A program made the translations under genes and the position numbers. Source: Peptococcaceae bacterium (GTDB lineage Bacteria; Bacillota; Peptococcia; Peptococcales; Peptococcaceae). Taken from it: a DNA stretch of 64,000 nucleotides. The notes under the pieces are model-generated. The model made no database searches. It saw nothing but the letters and a program-made list of their open reading frames with translations, and had not been told where the DNA came from. Below are positions 50,809 to 60,405 of this stretch, piece by piece (the stretch's first letter is position 1; each line of letters starts with the position of its first letter). The stretch is taken from positions 36,394 to 100,393 of the forward strand of contig JAFQEO010000036.1 of assembly GCA_017399005.1 (NCBI GenBank). The letters run 5' to 3'.

Positions 50809-51872
50809 TATTCGGCTCCTTTCAGACAATCACGCAATGCATTCAGGAATGCATCATTTTCTTCATCGCTACCAGCACACACACGCAGGTAATTTCCCAT
50901 CAGACGAATAGCAATGCCTTTTTCCTGCAGTGCTTTATAAACTCCGGCGGCATCCTCCACTTCCATATATACAAAGTTGGAGCGGGTATTCTGAATCGAT
51001 TTGATTTTCGGCTGGCTGCCTGCCATCGCCTGCAGCATTCCAAACAGATAATCTCTGGATTCTTTTATCAGCAGAATGCATTCTTCAATATAGGCAGGGT
51101 GGTCCAGAATAATGCTGCCCACTACCTGCGACATAGTGTTCACATTATATGGCGATTTTGCTGCTTTCAATGCCTGGATAATCGTTTTGTTGGAAACTGC
51201 AAAACCCAGACGTGCAGCAGCCAGACCAAATGCTTTCGACAATGTTTTCAGCACCATCAGGTTTGGATAGTTTTCTACTTCATCCAGCACAGAGCCATAG
51301 GCAAATTCCATGTAGGCTTCGTCTACAACCACGAGCACATCTTCCAGTTCGCGCACAATTTTCAGTACATCTTCTCTGGATTCAATCAGCGATGACGGAT
51401 TGCAAGGGTTGGAGAAAATCAGCATCTGAATCTGTTTTTCTTTTGCTTCTGCAATCAGTTCATCCACACCAATCTGCAAATCTGAACCTTTTTCAAATAC
51501 TTCTACCTGCAGTCCTGCCATTTCACCGTAAATTTTATACATCCCAAAGTCTGGTTTTACCACCATCAGTTTATCGCCAGCGTTGGCAAAACAAGTTGTC
51601 AACAAAAACAGCAATTCATCAGAGCCATTAGCTGCCACTACCAGATCAGCCGACACATCGAACACATTGCTGAACTTCTGGCATAAATCCACTGCGTATG
51701 GATCCGGATAACGGTTAAATGCAATTCTTGGAATCATCACACTGATTTCATGTCGGATTTCATCCGGCAGACTGATAAAACTTTCGTTGGCATCCAGCCG
51801 CACAGCATAATTGCCGGTAATCGGCTGATATGGCACCAGATTTTTTAATTTTTCCGGTAACTGGTACGTCAT
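50808..51872 (-). CDS. hisC: Histidinol-phosphate aminotransferase
   Basis: 354 residues, fold-type I PLP enzyme. NRYPDPYA (near 54), AANGSDELLFLL (near 80), VVDEAYMEFA (near 190) and the PLP Lys in KTLSKAFGLAAARLGF (near 214) are seen. It transaminates imidazole acetol-phosphate. It overlaps hisD by 4 bases. A close paralogue begins at 579 at the window's left edge. Confidence 0.97.
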   Translation of the reverse strand: MTYQLPEKLKNLVPYQPITGNYAVRLDANESFISLPDEIRHEISVMIPRIAFNRYPDPYAVDLCQKFSNVFDVSADLVVAANGSDELLFLLTTCFANAGDKLMVVKPDFGMYKIYGEMAGLQVEVFEKGSDLQIGVDELIAEAKEKQIQMLIFSNPCNPSSLIESREDVLKIVRELEDVLVVVDEAYMEFAYGSVLDEVENYPNLMVLKTLSKAFGLAAARLGFAVSNKTIIQALKAAKSPYNVNTMSQVVGSIILDHPAYIEECILLIKESRDYLFGMLQAMAGSQPKIKSIQNTRSNFVYMEVEDAAGVYKALQEKGIAIRLMGNYLRVCAGSDEENDAFLNALRDCLKGAE

Positions 51873-53173
51873 TTCGATTCTGCCTCACTTTCAAAACGAA
51901 CTTTAATCGAGTTGGCATGTGCTGTGAGCTGTTCCCGTTCTGCAATGCAGACAATATCATCATGAGCAGCACGTAATGCTTCCTCTGTATAATAAATATA
52001 GCTGGATTTCTTAATAAAGCTGTCCACGCCCAGCGGTGAGAAAAATCTTGCAGTTCCGCTGGTAGGCAGCACATGGTTTGGTCCGGCATAATAGTCGCCA
52101 AGTGGTTCCGGCGCATACTGCCCCAGGAATACAGAGCCTGCATTGTCCAGACGGCCCAGATATGCCATTGGATTTTCCATCATAACTTCCAGATGTTCCG
52201 GCGCCAGTTCATTGGCCAGCTCCACCATTTCATCCACACTGCGGCACACAATCATTGCACCGTAATCACGCAGAGATTTTTCAATAATGTCTTTGCGAGA
52301 CAGTTTTGCCATCTGACGTTCCAGCTCGGCCAGAGTTTTTTCTGCCACGGTTCTGTCAGTGGTCAGCAGAATAGAGGAAGCCAGCACATCATGTTCTGCC
52401 TGACTCATCAGGTCGGCTGCCAGGAATTTTGGATTTGCAGTGCTGTCAGCCATCACAAGAATCTCACTCGGCCCGGCAATCATGTCAATATCTACAACAC
52501 CATACAGAATCCGTTTTGCAGTGGCAACAAAAATATTCCCCGGCCCTACAATCTTATCTACTTTTGGAATTGTTTCTGTCCCGTAAGCCAGAGCTGCTAC
52601 CGCCTGTGCACCGCCCATCAGAAAAATGCGGTCTACACCGGCCAGAGCTGCCGCTACTAAAATATCCGGATTGGCACTGCCGTCTTTCAGAGGCGGTGTT
52701 ACCATAATCACTTCTTCTACACCAGCAATTTTAGCCGGCACTGCATTCATCAGCACGGAAGACGGATATGCCGCTGTACCTCCCGGTACATACAGCCCTA
52801 CCCGTTTCAGACCTCGAATGCGCTGTCCCATCATCACACCGTTGGATCTGGCATCAATAAAGCTCTGCTGTTTCTGCCGACTGTGAAATTCGCGAATATT
52901 TTCCATAGCGTTGCGCAACGCTTCTACAAAGCGAGGGTCTGCTTTTGCCACAGCCTCTTCCATCTGAGCACGCGTCACTTCTGCCTGTTCCGGGCAGCGT
53001 CCGTCAAACTTCATGGTATATTCTCTAACAGCTTCGTCACCTCTGGCTTTTACATTTTCCAGAATATCCGTAACGGCTGCTGTTACTTTTTTATCGGTTT
53101 CACCGCTGCGCTGACGCAGACTGTTCAGCAGTTCTCTTTCCGCAGTCCCGTCTGCAACTGTAATATTAATCAT
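51869..53173 (-). CDS. hisD: Histidinol dehydrogenase
   Basis: 434 residues. [17 protein letters not shown] (near 125), [12 protein letters not shown] (near 230), [12 protein letters not shown] (zinc-ligand Gln and His, near 256) and [10 protein letters not shown] (general-base region, near 320) are conserved. It performs the last two oxidations to L-histidine with NAD+ and zinc. It overlaps hisG and hisC by 4 bases each. Confidence 0.98.
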   Translation of the reverse strand: MINITVADGTAERELLNSLRQRSGETDKKVTAAVTDILENVKARGDEAVREYTMKFDGRCPEQAEVTRAQMEEAVAKADPRFVEALRNAMENIREFHSRQKQQSFIDARSNGVMMGQRIRGLKRVGLYVPGGTAAYPSSVLMNAVPAKIAGVEEVIMVTPPLKDGSANPDILVAAALAGVDRIFLMGGAQAVAALAYGTETIPKVDKIVGPGNIFVATAKRILYGVVDIDMIAGPSEILVMADSTANPKFLAADLMSQAEHDVLASSILLTTDRTVAEKTLAELERQMAKLSRKDIIEKSLRDYGAMIVCRSVDEMVELANELAPEHLEVMMENPMAYLGRLDNAGSVFLGQYAPEPLGDYYAGPNHVLPTSGTARFFSPLGVDSFIKKSSYIYYTEEALRAAHDDIVCIAEREQLTAHANSIKVRFESEAESK

Positions 53174-53865
53174 GCCTGCTCAGTTCCTTTCTGTTCTGCT
53201 TCTTTTTCAGCTTTTGCTTTTTTCTGTGCCTCCCGCTCCTGCACATAGGCTTCCACTTTTGTAATCAGTTCATTGATTTCTGCTTTGCGCAGTTTCATAC
53301 TTGCAATGTTTACAATCATACGGGCACTTACCTGGCACACTTCCTCTGCCACAACCAGACCGTTTTCTTTTAAAGTAGTACCGGTTTCCACGATATCCAC
53401 AATGGCATCAGACAACCCAAGAATCGGGGCAAGTTCTACCGACCCTTCGATTTTTACAATGTCTACATCCATATTCTTCTTTTCAAAGTAATTGCGGGTT
53501 ACATTTACATATTTGCTGGCAATGCAGCGTGTATGATACCCTGCATAAAAATCGGCACCGGCAGGTACTGCCAGCGCAAAACGGCAGCGGCCAAAGCCTA
53601 AATCAGCGACTTCATAAAAAGTGCCGCCATTTTCCATAATGGTGTCTTTGCCGACAACACCCAGATCACATACACCGTTTTCTACATAAGTGATAACATC
53701 GGCCGCCTTCGCCAGAATAATTTCAATATTGGCATTTTTAATCGGCAGCACCAGTCTACGGCCTTTATTACGAACCTCAGAGCAATCATAGCCCAGCTGT
53801 TCAAACATCTCTATACTTTTTTCTTCCAGGCGCCCTTTTGTAAGCGCAATGCGAATTGGTCTCAT
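53170..53865 (-). CDS. hisG: ATP phosphoribosyltransferase, short form
   Basis: About 231 residues starting MRPIRIALTKGRLEE. This is the short HisG without the C-terminal regulatory domain, so it needs HisZ. The PRPP loop is DIVETGTTLKENGL (near 165-178). A Lys/Glu/Ala-rich C-terminal tail of about 20 residues is additional to the core. It catalyses the first step, from ATP and PRPP. ATG 53865 follows GGGGATA. Confidence 0.96.
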   Translation of the reverse strand: MRPIRIALTKGRLEEKSIEMFEQLGYDCSEVRNKGRRLVLPIKNANIEIILAKAADVITYVENGVCDLGVVGKDTIMENGGTFYEVADLGFGRCRFALAVPAGADFYAGYHTRCIASKYVNVTRNYFEKKNMDVDIVKIEGSVELAPILGLSDAIVDIVETGTTLKENGLVVAEEVCQVSARMIVNIASMKLRKAEINELITKVEAYVQEREAQKKAKAEKEAEQKGTEQA

Positions 53866-53952
53866 AATATCCCCTGCTTTTCTATACACAACACTTTCGC
53901 TGCTGTCTATCTGCGTTTATTTTACAGCGCAATGTCTTTCAGTGCAATATTG

Positions 53953-55146
53953 CTATTCAATATCGATAATTTCTGTTGTTTTCCCGATGATATGCACCTG
54001 CGCAATACCGCAGCGTTCGGCATAGGCAATGGCCGCATCCCGGTCATCCAGTACACAGTTTTCTGCTACCTGCCCTTTGGCAATCAGCTGTTTTCGGTAC
54101 AGAACAGCTTTTACCAGATATTCATCACTGGATGCCATAACCAGTACATCCGCTGTCAGTGGCGGTTTCTTTTCCATAACGCTGCTTGCCAGATCCACAT
54201 TCACGGCAAAGCCGGTTGCCGGCTGGTCCATACCAAAATCGCTGAGCAGATTATCATAGCGGCCGCCCGATAATACCGGCTCACCAACTTCATCGAAATA
54301 GCCGCGGAAAATGATGCCTGTATAATATTCCGCTTGATTTACCAGCCCTAAATCAATAATAACATTGTCACCCAGCCCCAGCTGCTGTAAGCTGTTGTAA
54401 ATGGTTTTCAGATAGTCAAGGCTCTGACGAGCCTGTGCATCGTCAAACAGTTCATATGCCTGTTCAAAGACTTCTTCTCCGCCAAACAGACGCGGCAGAT
54501 ATTTCAGCGCAACTGCAGCTTTATTATCCGGGAACTGTTCCAGCAAATCATTCAGAGAGGCAAAATTTTTCTGTTCAATACTGTAACGGATTTCCTCACG
54601 AGTCGCTTCATCAGCGCCCAGACTATCCATCAGCGCTTTAAAATAACCAATGTGACAGATTTCCAGGCGATAGCCATTGTCACCGCTGATTGTTTCCAGA
54701 CTGCTTGCTGCCATCTCAAGAATTTCCATATCGCTGCGCACAGAACCACTTCCAATCAGTTCTACGCCGCACTGATAGATTTCACTGCTGTGCCCGCGCA
54801 ACCCGTTCGCCATACGATATACATTATGGCTGTAATACAGCCGAAGCGGCATTTCCATCTGGCTCAGTCTGGTTGCACACAGACGTGCAATTGGAACCGT
54901 ACCATCCGGACATAATACCATCAGTCTGCCTTTGTGATCCATCAGTTTATACATATTCTCCTGCGGCAGATAAGCAGCAGAAGCTCCAAATACATCATAA
55001 AATTCAATGGTCGGGGTCATCACCCGGCGATAACCCCTTGCTTTAAAAATATCTTTTAAAATACCTGTCACGCGAGACCGGCGACTGCATTCATCAAACA
55101 AATAATCTTTTGTGCCTTCCGGCGTTACTTTATCATAACGTTTCAT
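53953..55146 (-). CDS. hisZ: ATP phosphoribosyltransferase regulatory subunit
   Basis: About 397 residues, a histidyl-tRNA-synthetase-like protein without the full tRNA-charging set. Class II motif 1-3 remnants are seen (VMTPTIEFYDVF, LYYSHNVYRMANG, PVLSGGRYDNLLSDFG). The C-terminal part is degenerate. HisZ forms a hetero-octamer with short HisG and carries the histidine feedback site. ATG 55146 is used, with AGGTGAG before it; GTG 55155 is possible. It is the first gene of the operon. Confidence 0.94.
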   Translation of the reverse strand: MKRYDKVTPEGTKDYLFDECSRRSRVTGILKDIFKARGYRRVMTPTIEFYDVFGASAAYLPQENMYKLMDHKGRLMVLCPDGTVPIARLCATRLSQMEMPLRLYYSHNVYRMANGLRGHSSEIYQCGVELIGSGSVRSDMEILEMAASSLETISGDNGYRLEICHIGYFKALMDSLGADEATREEIRYSIEQKNFASLNDLLEQFPDNKAAVALKYLPRLFGGEEVFEQAYELFDDAQARQSLDYLKTIYNSLQQLGLGDNVIIDLGLVNQAEYYTGIIFRGYFDEVGEPVLSGGRYDNLLSDFGMDQPATGFAVNVDLASSVMEKKPPLTADVLVMASSDEYLVKAVLYRKQLIAKGQVAENCVLDDRDAAIAYAERCGIAQVHIIGKTTEIIDIE

Positions 55147-55190
55147 AACTCTCACCTGTTTATTGAAATTCGAACTCTGTTCGCTTTACT

Positions 55191-55219
55191 ATTTTAACAT
55201 GCTAAAGTAATATAAGCAA
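55191..55219 (-). promoter_or_regulatory. Candidate promoter of the his operon
   Basis: On the minus strand: TTGCTT (55214-55219), 17-bp spacer, TAAAAT (55191-55196). It gives a short leader of about 40 bases without a T-box or attenuator. The rest of the gap up to 55427 shows nothing clear. Confidence 0.4.
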
Positions 55220-55427
55220 ATAAAATATCTGTATTTTATAAAAAATTTTTCACAAACCGAGCCTGAACAAATCAGATCGTCAACCTATCTTCTGCCTTCT
55301 GTTTTACGTCTGGAACTGTTTACAAAACCGGCATAGTCTATAAAGATGTCCCTGTAAAAAATCTGATTTCTATGCTACAATATTTTAATGGTTTAACAGG
55401 AATTTTCTGACGCCAGGAGGAATCCAT

Positions 55428-56306
55428 ATGCAGACAGAACTTCAAAACATTGCACTGTTATACGATGCCATTCAGACTTCCGATTACATTCTGGTTGGCG
55501 CCGGTGCCGGCTTATCGGCAGCAGCCGGCCTCAGTTTTGCAGATGAACAATTGTTTTCCGCCCGCTACCCTTACTGGGCAGCCCGAGGCCGATACAGTGA
55601 ATATCATATGTTCAGTTTTCGCGACTGGACAGCCGCACAGCAATGGGCTTATATGGCTGATCACATTCATCGTGTCTGCGTAGAGACTCCGCCGCTTCCG
55701 CTGTACCAGAAACTAAAAAAGCTGCTGCAGGGCAAAGATTACTATATTCTCACATCCAATGTGGACCGGCAGTTTCTTCGCAATCAGTTTCCGGCAGAGC
55801 GGCTGTTTGAATATCAGGGGTCTTACGATTTGCTGCGCTGCAGTGTTTCCTGTACCGAAAATGCATGGCCGTTTGCAGCAGATTGCAGTCGCATACTACA
55901 ACATATCAACCCAGAAGATATGTCGGTAAAAAACGATTATCTGCCAGTCTGTCCATACTGCGGGAAACCGGCACAGCTTGCTTTTCGCGATTATCCGCAG
56001 TATGCAGAGGAAAAATCCCGCTACGATGCCTGGCTGAAACAATCTGAAAACGGTATGCTTTGTATTATCGAAATCGGTGTAGGCTTCAATTCTCCCGGAG
56101 TAATTCGCGTGCCATTTGAACGCATTACTGGTGAGCGGCAACAGGTAAAATTTTTCCGTATCACTGCTGATTATGCCGACAGCGATATTGAAATCGCCTA
56201 TCCGGAAATTCCAAAGCCAATTGCAGATAAATCCTGTTCAATAAATCTGGATGCTGCACTGGTACTGGAGCAACTGATAAAAATGTCTGAATCTCAGCAA
56301 CAATAA
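55428..56306 (+). CDS. Sir2-family protein, SirTM-like
   Basis: 292 residues. The NAD-binding GAGAGLSAAAGLSFADEQLF (near 24-43) and YYILTSNVDRQF (near 104-115) are present. The catalytic His of classic sirtuins is replaced by Gln in LFEYQGSYDLLRCS (near 125-138), as in the SirTM branch that ADP-ribosylates proteins. A CxxC pair (CPYCGKP, near 172) may be half of a zinc site, with CSVSC earlier. SirTM genes usually sit with a macrodomain and a GcvH-like gene; none is present here. GGAGG precedes ATG. Neighbours give no substrate. Confidence 0.8.
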   Translation: MQTELQNIALLYDAIQTSDYILVGAGAGLSAAAGLSFADEQLFSARYPYWAARGRYSEYHMFSFRDWTAAQQWAYMADHIHRVCVETPPLPLYQKLKKLLQGKDYYILTSNVDRQFLRNQFPAERLFEYQGSYDLLRCSVSCTENAWPFAADCSRILQHINPEDMSVKNDYLPVCPYCGKPAQLAFRDYPQYAEEKSRYDAWLKQSENGMLCIIEIGVGFNSPGVIRVPFERITGERQQVKFFRITADYADSDIEIAYPEIPKPIADKSCSINLDAALVLEQLIKMSESQQQ

Positions 56307-56356
56307 ACAGTATTCTCGATGTATATCATTTCATTATAGAAAGGAATTTGTATTTC

Positions 56357-56902
56357 ATGAGTAGTCAGCAAAAAAAAGAGGACCGAAAAAAAGCCCGTCA
56401 GCTCGAACAGGAACAACAGGCTGAAAAAGAAAAAAACAAAAGTACAATTAAAAAAATTCTCATTGCAGCTATCGGTGCAGCCGGTGTTATTACGTTTTTC
56501 AAATACCGCATGTACATTGGCTACTATCTCGCTGCCATCGCCATTCCTTACGGAGCATATGGTTTGTTTGTCCCATATAAAAGCGCTAGAGAATACGCCA
56601 AAAAAGGCATGGCGACAACCTATTCCCGCTATTTCGGTACGTTGATGTTATCCGTAGGGGTTCTGGGAATCCTCTACAGTCAGATACTGCCGCAGCTGGA
56701 ACAGAACAAGTTATTTTTAGTTGCTCTTCTGGTGTATGTGGTAATGTTCTTTTTTGTTATGCAGCTACTGCAAAAACGATATCTGAATCCGCCGGAAGCT
56801 GCTCCCGGTGAAACCGTTCCGACACTGGATGAAATCGTAGAAGTAGCCAGAGCCGAAAAAGAGGAAGCAAAAAAACAGAAAGCGGAAAATAAAAAGCGCT
56901 AA
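56357..56902 (+). CDS. Hypothetical membrane protein with charged ends
   Basis: About 181 residues from ATG 56357 (MSSQQKKEDRKKARQ). An N-terminal coiled-coil-like Lys/Glu/Gln segment of about 33 residues is followed by four hydrophobic segments (near 35-55, 58-75, 92-112 and 120-140) and a C-terminal Lys/Glu/Ala tail. Both ends are likely cytosolic. The family is not known to me. It lies 50 bases after the sirtuin and may be co-transcribed with it. Confidence 0.7.
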   Translation: MSSQQKKEDRKKARQLEQEQQAEKEKNKSTIKKILIAAIGAAGVITFFKYRMYIGYYLAAIAIPYGAYGLFVPYKSAREYAKKGMATTYSRYFGTLMLSVGVLGILYSQILPQLEQNKLFLVALLVYVVMFFFVMQLLQKRYLNPPEAAPGETVPTLDEIVEVARAEKEEAKKQKAENKKR

Positions 56903-56910
56903 GCAAAAAT

Positions 56911-56954
56911 AAAACGACCAAAACAGAGAGATTCTCATGTTTCTGGTCGTTTTT
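56911..56954. terminator. Bidirectional terminator
   Basis: AAAACGACCA (56911-56920) pairs with TGGTCGTTTT (56944-56953), with an inner GAAAC-like pairing. It lies between the membrane protein and the convergent P-type ATPase. Confidence 0.85.
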
Positions 56955-56965
56955 TTCACTGATTC

Positions 56966-59359
56966 TCAATATTTCATAATGCGCACCGCATTCAGTATTG
57001 CTAAAAACGCTACACCCACATCGGCAAACACCGCCATCCACATAGTCGCCATGCCCAGTGCCCCCAACAGCAGTACCGCCAGTTTGACAATAAGTACAAA
57101 CACAATGTTCTGTTTCACAATACTCCGTGTTTTCCGTGCAATCTGCACAGCATCCACCAGTTTTTCCGGCTGGTCGTTCATAATTACTACATCGGCCGCT
57201 TCAATAGCCGCATCAGAACCAAGCCCCCCCATTGCAATCCCTACATCAGCTCTTGCCAGTACCGGCGCATCGTTTAAGCCGTCTCCGGTAAATACCACTT
57301 TCCCGTTTCGACTTTTCTGCTGCAGCAATTGTTCCAGACAGGCAACCTTATCTCCCGGGAGAAGCTGGCTGAATATACTTGTAATACCAATTTGTTCTGC
57401 CACTCGCTGTGCGGTGTTATGATTGTCGCCTGTCAGCATAACACAGTCTTTTACACCTAGTTGTTTCAGACGTTTCACCATATCTGCCGCATTTTCCTTC
57501 AGTTCATCGGCAATTACAATAGTACCGCAAAAACGGCCATCAATGGCGATATAAACAACGGTTCCTTCTTCACTGAGTGGTATATACGCAATTTTTTCCT
57601 TCATCATCAGCCGTTGATTCCCAGCCAGAACACGTTTCCCGTTAACATTTGCCGAAATTCCGTACCCTGCAGCTTCTTCTGCATGCTGCAGTGCGTCGGC
57701 AGAAAATGGCCGCATATTTGCTTTTTGTATCGCATCCGCAATTGGATGATTGGAAATACTTTCCGCACACGCTGCATAATAAAGCAGTTCCTCTTCACTA
57801 ATATCCACTGGATATACACTTGTTACTGCAAACCGCCCCTTTGTCAGTGTTCCGGTTTTATCGAAAACAGCCGTTTCTATCTGTGCCAGCGCTTCTAAAT
57901 AGTTACTTCCTTTTACCAGAATCCCGTGGCGGGAACATACACCCAGCCCGCTAAAGAATGTCAGCGGAATCGAAATCACCAGAGCACACGGACAGGAAAT
58001 TACCAGGAATACAAGAGCTCTGTAAATCCAGCCGCTAAAAGGCTGCTGCAGTACAATCGGCGGAATAATCGCTAAAACGGCTGCGATAATCACCACTGCC
58101 GGCGTATAATACCGTGCAAACCGTGTTATAAAGTTCTCCGCTTCCGCTTTCTTACTGCTGGCATTTTCCACTAAATCCAGAATCTTTGCAACTGTTGAAT
58201 CCTCATACTCTTTTTCCACACGCACCGTTAATACCCCAGAGGCATTGATGCATCCACTCATTACCCGGTTTCCCGGCTCAGCCTCCTGCGGTATCGATTC
58301 CCCCGTCAGGGCAACCGTATCCAGCATTGAATGACCTTCCACGACAATCCCGTCAAGAGGAACCTTTTCGCCAGGACGAATCTGAATAATATCACCGGCA
58401 ACGACTTCTTCCGGCGCCATGGATATATACCGGTCACCTTCTTTTACATGTGCGACCTCTGGCTTGATATCCATTAGCTCCGCAATGGAATTGCGTGATT
58501 TTTGCACCGCATAATTCTGAAACAGTTCTCCCAGCTGATACAGCAGCATTACCATAACCCCTTCTGGATATTCCCCCACACAAAACGCTCCAATAGTGGC
58601 AATGGTCATCAGGAAGTTCTCGTCAAAAATCTGCCCTCGCACGATATTCTTACCGGCACGGAGTAAAACCTCACCACCCGCAGTCAGATATGCCAGAAGA
58701 AACAAAGCGAATTGCAGCATATCAAACTGCACAGCTCCATGATGCGGAATAAACAATGCTGTCAGAAACAGAACAGCACTAATGCCGATTTTCACCAGTT
58801 CACGTTTCATATCATCGGTAAAATGATTTTGTACCTTCTGTGCAGGTTCTTTCAGCACAGGCTCTGCATGAAGAATTTCTTGTTCCAGCCTTGTTATTGG
58901 ATACGGTACTGTTCCCGAATCACATCCACAACTGCAGGAACCCTCATGATGTTCATGATGATGTTCATAGCTGTGATTATGTCCACAGCTGCAGCTTCCT
59001 CCATGCTGTTCATGGCCATGTTCCTGCCCGCAGTCGCAGTTTTCCCCATGATATTCATGATGTTCATGACCACATCCACATGTTTCTCCATGATGATGAT
59101 TATGCTGACTCTGTCTGCGTTTTTTCTCTGCTGCTGTTTTTTCCGTAACAATAACGCCTGGCTCCACCTGACTTATTATCGTCTGCATCACAATAAAACC
59201 AGTTTGCAGCCCCGTTTCATCCTTTGCTGTAATAATCAGTTTTTTTGCCATAAAATCAATAACAACATCATCAAAATAAGGAATTTCTTTCAGATGCCGT
59301 TCCAGTTTAGCTGCACAGTTTGCACAGTCCAGGCCTTCTATAAAATAAACCTGTTTCAT
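56966..59359 (-). CDS. cadA: Zn2+/Cd2+-exporting P1B-type ATPase with His/Cys-rich insert
   Basis: 797 residues. An HMA-type domain (GLDCANCAAKLERHLKE, near 9-25) is followed near residues 85-155 by a His/Cys/Glu-rich stretch in which units of the type HGxxCxCGHEH recur four to five times. Core motifs: CPCALVISIPL (TM metal site), DKTGTLTKG (phospho-Asp), a HP motif (SNHPIADAI) and GDGLNDAPVLARADVGIAMGG. CPC with a Zn/Cd/Pb subgroup fold fits export of Zn2+, Cd2+ or Pb2+. ATG 59359 follows AGAGGTGG. An ArsR-type palindrome precedes it. Confidence 0.93.
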   Translation of the reverse strand: MKQVYFIEGLDCANCAAKLERHLKEIPYFDDVVIDFMAKKLIITAKDETGLQTGFIVMQTIISQVEPGVIVTEKTAAEKKRRQSQHNHHHGETCGCGHEHHEYHGENCDCGQEHGHEQHGGSCSCGHNHSYEHHHEHHEGSCSCGCDSGTVPYPITRLEQEILHAEPVLKEPAQKVQNHFTDDMKRELVKIGISAVLFLTALFIPHHGAVQFDMLQFALFLLAYLTAGGEVLLRAGKNIVRGQIFDENFLMTIATIGAFCVGEYPEGVMVMLLYQLGELFQNYAVQKSRNSIAELMDIKPEVAHVKEGDRYISMAPEEVVAGDIIQIRPGEKVPLDGIVVEGHSMLDTVALTGESIPQEAEPGNRVMSGCINASGVLTVRVEKEYEDSTVAKILDLVENASSKKAEAENFITRFARYYTPAVVIIAAVLAIIPPIVLQQPFSGWIYRALVFLVISCPCALVISIPLTFFSGLGVCSRHGILVKGSNYLEALAQIETAVFDKTGTLTKGRFAVTSVYPVDISEEELLYYAACAESISNHPIADAIQKANMRPFSADALQHAEEAAGYGISANVNGKRVLAGNQRLMMKEKIAYIPLSEEGTVVYIAIDGRFCGTIVIADELKENAADMVKRLKQLGVKDCVMLTGDNHNTAQRVAEQIGITSIFSQLLPGDKVACLEQLLQQKSRNGKVVFTGDGLNDAPVLARADVGIAMGGLGSDAAIEAADVVIMNDQPEKLVDAVQIARKTRSIVKQNIVFVLIVKLAVLLLGALGMATMWMAVFADVGVAFLAILNAVRIMKY

Positions 59360-59382
59360 TCTGCCACCTCTTATTATCTGTT

Positions 59383-59412
59383 TGAATATATGAATTATTA
59401 TTCATATATTCA
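59383..59412 (-). promoter_or_regulatory. ArsR/SmtB-type metal operator of cadA
   Basis: A nearly perfect 30-bp palindrome. The arms are TGAATATATGAAT and ATTCATATATTCA. It matches the SmtB/CzrA/CadC type of operator. It lies 24 bases before the ATG, so a bound repressor would block transcription. No ArsR gene is in the window. Confidence 0.75.
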
Positions 59413-59466
59413 TTATATTACACAACTCTAATTTGTCAACCAGATTTGCCAAAATACTCCCGTACA

Positions 59467-59504
59467 AACAAAAAAAACCGCTGTACCCGGCAGAGCACAA
59501 CGGT
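59467..59504 (-). terminator. Terminator of the tandem LysR genes
   Basis: AACCGCTGT (59475-59483) pairs with ACAACGGTT (59496-59504) with one mismatch, then TTTTTTTT on the minus strand. Confidence 0.8.
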
Positions 59505-59523
59505 TAAGTTTAAAATACACAAA

Positions 59524-60405
59524 TCATACATGATAATAATCAAACACATAGTCCTGAAACATCCGGGCACATCTGGTACGATACCGGTTCTTTGACCACA
59601 CAAGATACATTTCATACCGTGCCGATGTCCCCACAATATCCAGCAGCGCATAATCCTCTCTCGGTCCTCGCATCCACTGGCCACGATTATGGGCACAGGT
59701 CAGAATACTGCCAATTCCTACATGAAACATCTGCTCCATAATATCGGCATTGCCTTCAAATACAATGTTTGGTCGAAAATGCATCGCTGCGCTCAAATTA
59801 TCAATCAGGCGGTTTTTGTGCGATGGCGGAAGCGACAATACAGGTTCCTGGACCATTTCCTCCATAGTTATACTGCCCTTTTTCGCCATTGGATGATCTT
59901 TCAGCACCAGAAGCTGATACGGCTGACTGAACAGCAATTGAGAATCGAGCTGTTCATAATATTCCATACCGTTTGAAATACCAAAATCCAGTTTGCCAAG
60001 CAGCAGATTCTCATAAATTTCCTCACGGGACATCTGCAGCACATTCAGCTGCAAATCCGGATAATCATTCATCAGATTCAAAATCCAGTCTCCGTAGTAA
60101 TTACTGTCTGTAACGCCTAACGTCAGTTTCCATTCATTTTCTTCACCGCGCAGCTCGCGGAACTCTCTCTGAATATCTTCCATTTCGTGCAGCAGAATAT
60201 AACTATAATGCAACACGGTTTTGCCATAAGGAGTAATAACAATATTTCGCCCCTGCTTTTCAAACAGTGGATAACCGATTTCCGCCTCCAGTTTATTCAT
60301 CATGATACTCAGAGCTGACTGCGATATATCAAGTACTTTGGCTGCCTGTGTGATGGAGGACACTTTTGCAACCTCCTGAAAATACTCCAGCTGTAACAGA
60401 TTCAT
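59524..60405 (-). CDS. LysR family transcriptional regulator (second of tandem pair)
   Basis: About 293 residues starting MNLLQLEYFQEVAK, the LysR N terminus, with recognition helix ISQSALSIMMNKLEAEIG. The effector domain follows (LTLGVTDSNYYGDW ...). ATG 60405 overlaps the stop of the upstream LysR gene by 4 bases (ATGA), with GGGGG before it. Two coupled LysR genes on one transcript are unusual. They may form heteromers or regulate the same target, probably the divergent gltS. Confidence 0.9.
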   Translation of the reverse strand: MNLLQLEYFQEVAKVSSITQAAKVLDISQSALSIMMNKLEAEIGYPLFEKQGRNIVITPYGKTVLHYSYILLHEMEDIQREFRELRGEENEWKLTLGVTDSNYYGDWILNLMNDYPDLQLNVLQMSREEIYENLLLGKLDFGISNGMEYYEQLDSQLLFSQPYQLLVLKDHPMAKKGSITMEEMVQEPVLSLPPSHKNRLIDNLSAAMHFRPNIVFEGNADIMEQMFHVGIGSILTCAHNRGQWMRGPREDYALLDIVGTSARYEMYLVWSKNRYRTRCARMFQDYVFDYYHV

